Shown here piece by piece: positions 8,412 through 11,810 of a DNA stretch of 11,810 nt; the first letter of the stretch is position 1, and every line of letters starts with the position of its first letter. Below the pieces are notes generated by a model that made no database searches, was not told the origin of the DNA, and saw only the letters and a list, made by a program, of their open reading frames with translations. Both the position numbers and the translations under genes were made by a program. The stretch covers positions 1 to 11,810 of the forward strand of contig NZ_ABZS01000030.1 in the NCBI RefSeq assembly GCF_000173615.1, written 5' to 3'. The DNA comes from Sulfurihydrogenibium yellowstonense SS-5 (GTDB taxonomy: Bacteria; Aquificota; Aquificia; Aquificales; Hydrogenothermaceae).

Positions 8412-9142
8412 ACGACACTCCAGTCATTTTCAGAAGGTTTATCGAATTTCAACCATGAAAACTTACCTTCTAATTTAAAAGTAATATTTTCTATAAACAG
8501 TTCAAGTTCTGGGTCAAAAAAGAATCTCATAGGATGAATTTCTTCATGTTCTAAGAATGTTTTATTGTTTTTGTCCACTGCAAATATTTTATAGTTTACT
8601 TCGACCACATTTCTACTAAAATCAATTATAGGTTTAGCTACTCTTATAAATTTAATATTATCATTTTCCAATTCTTTAATTCTCACTTCCGGCCTTTGTG
8701 TAATTACGGCAGGCCCGTACCAAAAGTCAAAAATAAATAGACCATCTTTGTTTAGATGGTTATATGCTGTTTTGAATAAATTTTCAACGTCTTTATTGGT
8801 GTTTTGATAACTTAAAACATGAAATAATGCAGTAACAACATCAAATTTTTTATCAAGTTTTAAAAATCTAATATCCCCTTCTATAAAATCTAATCTATCA
8901 TCTTTTTTGTTCATAGCTTCATTAAGCATATATTTGCTTTGATCAACACCTAATACATTAAAACCCGCATCGGAAAACAGTTTCGCATGTCTTCCTGTGC
9001 CACATCCAAGGTCAAGTATGTTTCGTGCTTCTGGATAGAATTTCTTAATTAAAGAGATTATATATTTAGACTCTGATTCGTAGTCTTTATCTTTGTATAA
9101 TAGATTATAATATTGAGCATAGTATTTATCAAAAACTTTCAT
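8393..9142 (-). CDS. Class I SAM-dependent methyltransferase, possible amino-sugar N-methyltransferase
   Basis: Soluble methyltransferase, 249 residues. It has the SAM-binding motif I ILDLGCGTGRHAKLF (42-56), the acidic residue that binds the SAM ribose in GVDQSKYML (65-73), and a GDIR motif (89-92). After the Rossmann core (FHVLSYQ, 107-113; GLFIFDFW, 134-141) comes a beta-rich C-terminal region with EEIHPMRFFF (200-209). The YAQYYNLLYKDKDYESES start, the length and this C-terminal region resemble the TylM1/DesVI group, which dimethylates amino groups on nucleotide-linked deoxysugars. The ATG overlaps the stop of the sugar aminotransferase (ATGA), with GAGG 7 bases upstream. That pairing supports, but does not prove, methylation of the amino sugar made by that enzyme. 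An O-methyltransferase acting on the glycan is the alternative. Confidence 0.85.
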   Translation of the reverse strand: MKVFDKYYAQYYNLLYKDKDYESESKYIISLIKKFYPEARNILDLGCGTGRHAKLFSDAGFNVLGVDQSKYMLNEAMNKKDDRLDFIEGDIRFLKLDKKFDVVTALFHVLSYQNTNKDVENLFKTAYNHLNKDGLFIFDFWYGPAVITQRPEVRIKELENDNIKFIRVAKPIIDFSRNVVEVNYKIFAVDKNNKTFLEHEEIHPMRFFFDPELELFIENITFKLEGKFSWLKFDKPSENDWSVVWVVRK

Positions 9143-10257
9143 CTTAATACCTCATGCAAAGCGTTTGAAACCTCACTTATTTGCTCTTCTGTTAAAGCTA
9201 ATCCACTTGGAATATAGAAACCCTTTTCATAAAGTTTCTCAGAATTAGGATATGTATCACCTTTAAATAATCCCATTCTTTGAAAAACTGGCTGCAAATG
9301 CATAGGATAAAAAAATGGACGTGTCCCTATGCCTTTATCCATAAGTTCTTTCATAATTTGTTTGGCATTTTTAGGGTAATTGTCTTTTAAAACTATTGTA
9401 TATACCCAATATATATTCTCCGCGTAATCTGTTTTAGGAATTGGTAAATAACATACATCTTGTAAATCAGATAAAAGCTCATTATATTTTTTACCCATCC
9501 ATCTCTTTTTATTAATATGTTCCTGTATTCTTTCCAATTGAGTAATACCTAAGGCTGCTTGTAAATTGGTCATTCTATAATTCCATCCAATTTCTTCGTG
9601 AATAAATCTTCTGTCCGGATCAAAGGAAAAACAAAGATTTCTGTATCCTTTGCACTTTTCATATAAGTTCTCGTCGTCAGTTAAGATCATTCCACCTTCT
9701 CCAGTGGTTATGTGTTTGTTTGGATAAAAGCTAAATACGCTTATATCCCCAAAACTACCACAAAGTTTTCCTTTATATGTTTGCCCTATAACCTCTGCAG
9801 CATCTTCAATGATTAATAGATTATATTTGCGTGCGATATCAAGAATTGGAGTCATATCAACAGGTAAACCATAAATATGAACCACCATAATTGCTTTTGT
9901 ATTTTTGGTAATTTTTCTCTCTATTTCTTCGGGTACCATGTTAAATGTTCTATAATCACAATCAACTAATACAGGATTTAATCCTGCTTTTACAATGGCT
10001 TGCACACAAGAAATAATTGTAAATGTTGGAACGATTATTTCTGAACCTTCTGGCAGACCCAAAGCTTTAACGGCAATTTCTAAGGCAGCAGTCCCACTGC
10101 TTACAGCTACTCCATATTTCTTGCCTATATAATTAGCAAATTTTTCTTCAAACTCTTTTATAAAAGGGCCTTCTGAACTAATCCAACCAGTTTCTAAACA
10201 TTGTAAAATTAATTGTTTATCTCTATCCATTATAAGAGGTTCATTAACCGGTACCAT
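9139..10257 (-). CDS. DegT/DnrJ/EryC1 PLP aminotransferase, GDP-perosamine synthase-like
   Basis: Sugar-nucleotide aminotransferase, 372 residues. It starts MVPVNEPLIMDRD and continues TGWISSEGPFIKEFE (23-37), SSGTAALE (53-60), VPTFTIISC (76-84), VVHIYGLPVDM (125-135), EDAAE (151-155, Asp152 facing the PLP nitrogen) and SFYPNKHITTGEGGM (176-190), with Lys181 as the Schiff-base lysine. GWNYRMTNLQAALG (224-237) is also conserved. The GWISSEGPF and EDAAE wording is closest to perosamine synthases (Per/RfbE), which aminate C4 of GDP-4-keto-6-deoxymannose using glutamate. Related 4-aminotransferases acting on dTDP or UDP sugars cannot be excluded. The frame is open upstream to 10350, but this overlaps the cupin gene. 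The ATG at 10257 follows the cupin stop by one base, has GAGG 9 bases upstream and gives the family N-terminus. No GDP-mannose dehydratase lies in the window. Confidence 0.9.
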   Translation of the reverse strand: MVPVNEPLIMDRDKQLILQCLETGWISSEGPFIKEFEEKFANYIGKKYGVAVSSGTAALEIAVKALGLPEGSEIIVPTFTIISCVQAIVKAGLNPVLVDCDYRTFNMVPEEIERKITKNTKAIMVVHIYGLPVDMTPILDIARKYNLLIIEDAAEVIGQTYKGKLCGSFGDISVFSFYPNKHITTGEGGMILTDDENLYEKCKGYRNLCFSFDPDRRFIHEEIGWNYRMTNLQAALGITQLERIQEHINKKRWMGKKYNELLSDLQDVCYLPIPKTDYAENIYWVYTIVLKDNYPKNAKQIMKELMDKGIGTRPFFYPMHLQPVFQRMGLFKGDTYPNSEKLYEKGFYIPSGLALTEEQISEVSNALHEVLR

Positions 10258-10258
10258 T

Positions 10259-10693
10259 TTACACATCCTCTGTGTTAATTTGATTTTTATCCACTGGTTC
10301 AAATCTGATTTTATCCATATCTCCTGCATAGGGACCTTGCTTAACCTCAATTATTTCCGTTTCTTCAATCATTTCAAAACCATGACCTCCATGCGCAAGT
10401 AGAATTACATCCCCTTCTTCAAGAATTATACTTTTGAGATAATTTCTTTCATCATCATAAAAATCAACTCTAACTTTACCCTTTTTAATAAACAAAACTT
10501 CTTGTGTGTATCGCACTTTTCTTTCTACTATGTTATGAACATGAGGTTTAATAATATAACCTTTCGGTCTTTTCATATATGCTAACTGTTGAGAAAAATC
10601 GTCTGGTGTAAAAAATTCAATGCCATCTTTTTGGAAGTTTCTTTTGATGATTATAGCTAAGATTTTGTTCCCGTGAATTATTTGTTGTATCAT
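10259..10693 (-). CDS. Small cupin-domain protein of polysaccharide cluster
   Basis: Single-domain cupin, 144 residues. Cupin motif 1 is visible as G45, H51-V-H53, E65 and G72 (KPHVHN, TQEVLFIKKGKVRVD). Motif 2 is GDVILLAHGGHGFEM (94-108) with His104. The two His of HVH, Glu65 and His104 would form the metal site. It also carries GIEFFTPDDFSQQLAYMKRP (24-43) and KQGPYAGDMDKIRF (118-131), which look specific to this family. The size recalls the FdtA 3,4-ketoisomerases, but the surrounding sequence is different, so I do not assign that activity. A strong AAGGAG lies 6 bases before the ATG. It lies directly upstream of the sugar aminotransferase (one-base gap), so a role in making or modifying the same sugar is plausible but unproven. 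Confidence 0.8.
   Translation of the reverse strand: MIQQIIHGNKILAIIIKRNFQKDGIEFFTPDDFSQQLAYMKRPKGYIIKPHVHNIVERKVRYTQEVLFIKKGKVRVDFYDDERNYLKSIILEEGDVILLAHGGHGFEMIEETEIIEVKQGPYAGDMDKIRFEPVDKNQINTEDV
10267..10270 (-). promoter_or_regulatory. Ribosome binding site fixing the aminotransferase start
   Basis: GAGG on the minus strand, 9 bases before the ATG at 10257. Together with the one-base gap to the cupin stop it argues against the longer open frame that begins inside the cupin gene. Confidence 0.65.
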
Positions 10694-10699
10694 TTTATA

Positions 10700-10705
10700 C
10701 TCCTT
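10700..10705 (-). promoter_or_regulatory. Strong Shine-Dalgarno of the cupin gene
   Basis: AAGGAG on the minus strand, 6 bases before the cupin ATG at 10693. It lies within about ten bases of the last recognisable codons of the broken methyltransferase, so the deletion joined that remnant almost directly to the cupin leader. Confidence 0.75.
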
Positions 10706-10710
10706 GCATT

Positions 10711-11037
10711 TTTTGTAAAAATTAAGTGTTTGTGTTAAAATAAAACGTCAATCTTATTTTTAGAAAGAGTATTAATATCAGTTAAAATCCCAACTATTAT
10801 GACTTTTGGATTGTTATTTGTGTAATAAAAAATTTCATAAGATTTTACATTTGATCCATATTTTTTCGAATAGGTACCCCCTGCTATTTCACAAATTACA
10901 CCTTGAATGTATTTCCTGTCTATCGGAGTGCCCCTATCAAATCCAAAAACTCTAGATATAGGTTCTAATCTCCTTAGGTTATACCAATTAACAGGAATTC
11001 TAAATTTATTGATAAGTTTAAATATTTTTTTTATCAA
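10711..11037 (-). pseudogene. SAM methyltransferase remnant: frameshifted and 3'-truncated
   Basis: The open part (11037 to the stop at 10735, 100 codons) encodes only the N-terminal part of a class I methyltransferase: LRRLEPISRVFGFDRGTPID (21-40), then CEIAGGTYSKKYG (49-61), NPKVIIVGILTD (76-87) and KNKIDVLF. Relatives have roughly 200 or more residues and continue with a CTQTLNFIYD-like segment. Here the next bases give TQTLNFY if read one frame over (about 10713-10733), so a single base has been lost between about 10733 and 10748. The rest of the gene is absent, because the cupin leader follows at once. The segment between DRKYI and the CEIAGG motif also looks shorter than usual. The start is TTG with a very strong GAGGAGG 7 bases upstream. 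I see no way this product could bind SAM normally. Confidence 0.8.
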
Positions 11038-11044
11038 GATTTAT

Positions 11045-11051
11045 CCTCCTC
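11045..11051 (-). promoter_or_regulatory. Strong Shine-Dalgarno before the TTG start of the methyltransferase remnant
   Basis: GAGGAGG on the minus strand, 7 bases before TTG (11037-11035). This near-perfect site supports the TTG as the original start and suggests the broken gene can still be translated into a 100-residue fragment. Confidence 0.7.
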
Positions 11052-11102
11052 ACAATAATCTTATCTGGATACTATTCATTTTTTTTATTTCAAACATCTC
11101 TC

Positions 11103-11810
11103 TTATTTATAAACATCTAAATCATGTTTTTTACTAAAAGCATCTACTAAACTTTCTTTATCAAGATTGATAATTCTATCTTTAGGAAATCCATACAAAT
11201 CTTCAAATAATAAAGAGAAGCCTAGTAATAACTCTGCAATATTTGATGCTTCACTATGTGTAACCTTTCTAATTTTACTATCTCCTTGTTCCTTAAAATG
11301 CATGTTTGTGTAGTATAAATTATTTTCAATATCTACTGTAATGTTTTTAAAATAGTCATTATCAAACCCGGAAATATAAATCTTTTTAAACCCCATAAAA
11401 CATGCGATAGCTAGAGCCTTATATGCTGTCATGCTTAGGTAAGCTCTTGGGTAAATAATGTTAGAAACATTTTTATTAAACCATCTATATTCAATATCGT
11501 TAAAATAGAAAATTTCATTATCCATATCCAACTTTCTATGATATTGTATTGGCACAAAAAGTTTTATATCTTTATTGTTTTTAAGTGCATTTATATTGTT
11601 TTTTATTTCTTTTATCCTTTTATCTGCTTCTTTGCCTAAATTTTCATAGAGTTCATTAAAGAAACCAAAAAAAGCTGGATCCGATAAAACATAATAATCT
11701 GGAACAAATGTTAAGCCTGTTCCATCGCCTATGAAACTATTTACACAAAAGATTTTAAACCCTTCTTCTTGGTATTTCTTTACTTTGAAAAAATCTAATT
11801 TTTTTAGAGA
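11103..11810 (-). CDS. GT42/DUF115-like polysaccharide protein (5' partial)
   Basis: The frame is open from the right edge of the window to TAA at 11103, 235 residues visible, so the GTG at 11555 is internal and not the start. Visible elements in order: FKIFCVNSFIGDG (18-30), FVPDYYVLSDPAFFGFF (about 35-51), AYKALAIACFMGFKKIYISG (129-148) with FDND following, and VTHSEASNIAELL (183-195). The order N-F, D-P-x-FF, then A-x-MGFKxIYxxGxD, then a late His-Ser resembles CstI/CstII sialyltransferases (GT42) and the DUF115/MptE-like group; in CstII a His in GHSKNTD is catalytic and His185 here would align. The usual GxGPSL nucleotide-binding loop would lie upstream of the window. Likely a glycosyltransferase, but sialic acid as donor is not implied. 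The 65 bases between this gene and the next hold no other supported feature. Confidence 0.6.
   Translation of the reverse strand, partial: SLKKLDFFKVKKYQEEGFKIFCVNSFIGDGTGLTFVPDYYVLSDPAFFGFFNELYENLGKEADKRIKEIKNNINALKNNKDIKLFVPIQYHRKLDMDNEIFYFNDIEYRWFNKNVSNIIYPRAYLSMTAYKALAIACFMGFKKIYISGFDNDYFKNITVDIENNLYYTNMHFKEQGDSKIRKVTHSEASNIAELLLGFSLLFEDLYGFPKDRIINLDKESLVDAFSKKHDLDVYK

Noticed and set aside
10258..10350. Longer start for the aminotransferase (31 more codons)
   Set aside because: It lies inside the cupin coding region; the ATG at 10257 has a GAGG site and gives the MVPVNEPL start expected for the family.
10259..10693. Cupin as an FdtA-type dTDP-4-keto-6-deoxyglucose 3,4-ketoisomerase
   Set aside because: The length fits, but the conserved surroundings of the histidines and the C-terminal part differ from FdtA/QdtA, so only the cupin fold is claimed.
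11050..11097. 15-codon ORF (MFEIKKMNSIQIRLL) between the GT42-like gene and the methyltransferase remnant
   Set aside because: Very short, no properly spaced ribosome binding site and no recognisable similarity; consistent with chance.
1..11810. Insertion sequence, CRISPR array, tRNA or defence system
   Set aside because: No transposase frame, regularly spaced repeats, tRNA-like cloverleaf or defence-type domain was seen; all long frames fit polysaccharide biosynthesis.

Overview
The window is an AT-rich (roughly 70% or more A+T by eye) piece of a surface-polysaccharide (O-antigen, capsule or exopolysaccharide) locus from a bacterium. Arginine is written mostly as AGA/AGG and isoleucine often as ATA, and the proteins are rich in Lys and Glu. 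That fits several low-GC lineages, including thermophiles, but I cannot name the organism. A WbaP-type lipid-carrier priming transferase is the best hint of a Wzx/Wzy-type polysaccharide. No RNA genes, CRISPR array, insertion sequence, flippase or polymerase was seen.

Layout. At the left edge (2-1408, + strand) lies the polyprenyl-phosphate sugar-phosphate transferase that starts the repeat unit on the lipid carrier; its reading frame is already open at the window edge, so its 5' end is missing. Everything else is on the minus strand and converges on it. In order of transcription (right to left) the genes are: a partial GT42/DUF115-like protein (11103-11810); a broken SAM methyltransferase (10711-11037); a small cupin (10259-10693); a GDP-perosamine-synthase-like PLP aminotransferase (9139-10257); a class I methyltransferase (8393-9142); a GT4 glycosyltransferase (7209-8411); a GT2 with a long N-terminal extension (6016-7212); a GT4 (4886-6019); an HlpA-like GT-A transferase (3904-4884); a 40-codon remnant of a glycosyltransferase (3771-3893); a GT4 (2656-3774); and a WcaI/WbuB-like GT4 (1426-2646). 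The operon promoter lies outside the window. Most junctions are ATGA overlaps or gaps of at most about 10 bases, so the block probably forms one translationally coupled operon.

How the genes fit together (inference). The priming enzyme loads the first sugar phosphate on undecaprenyl phosphate. The WcaI/WbuB-like enzyme is a candidate for an early addition, and the other glycosyltransferases extend the unit. The aminotransferase would make a 4-amino-6-deoxy sugar nucleotide, and the methyltransferase coupled to it could N-methylate that sugar. No sugar acetyltransferase is visible. Two decayed genes (the methyltransferase fragment and the 40-codon glycosyltransferase remnant) show that the locus has recently lost functions, as expected for a polysaccharide cluster under diversifying selection. 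Several starts are placed inside the longest open frame because the preceding gene's stop and a ribosome binding site point there.
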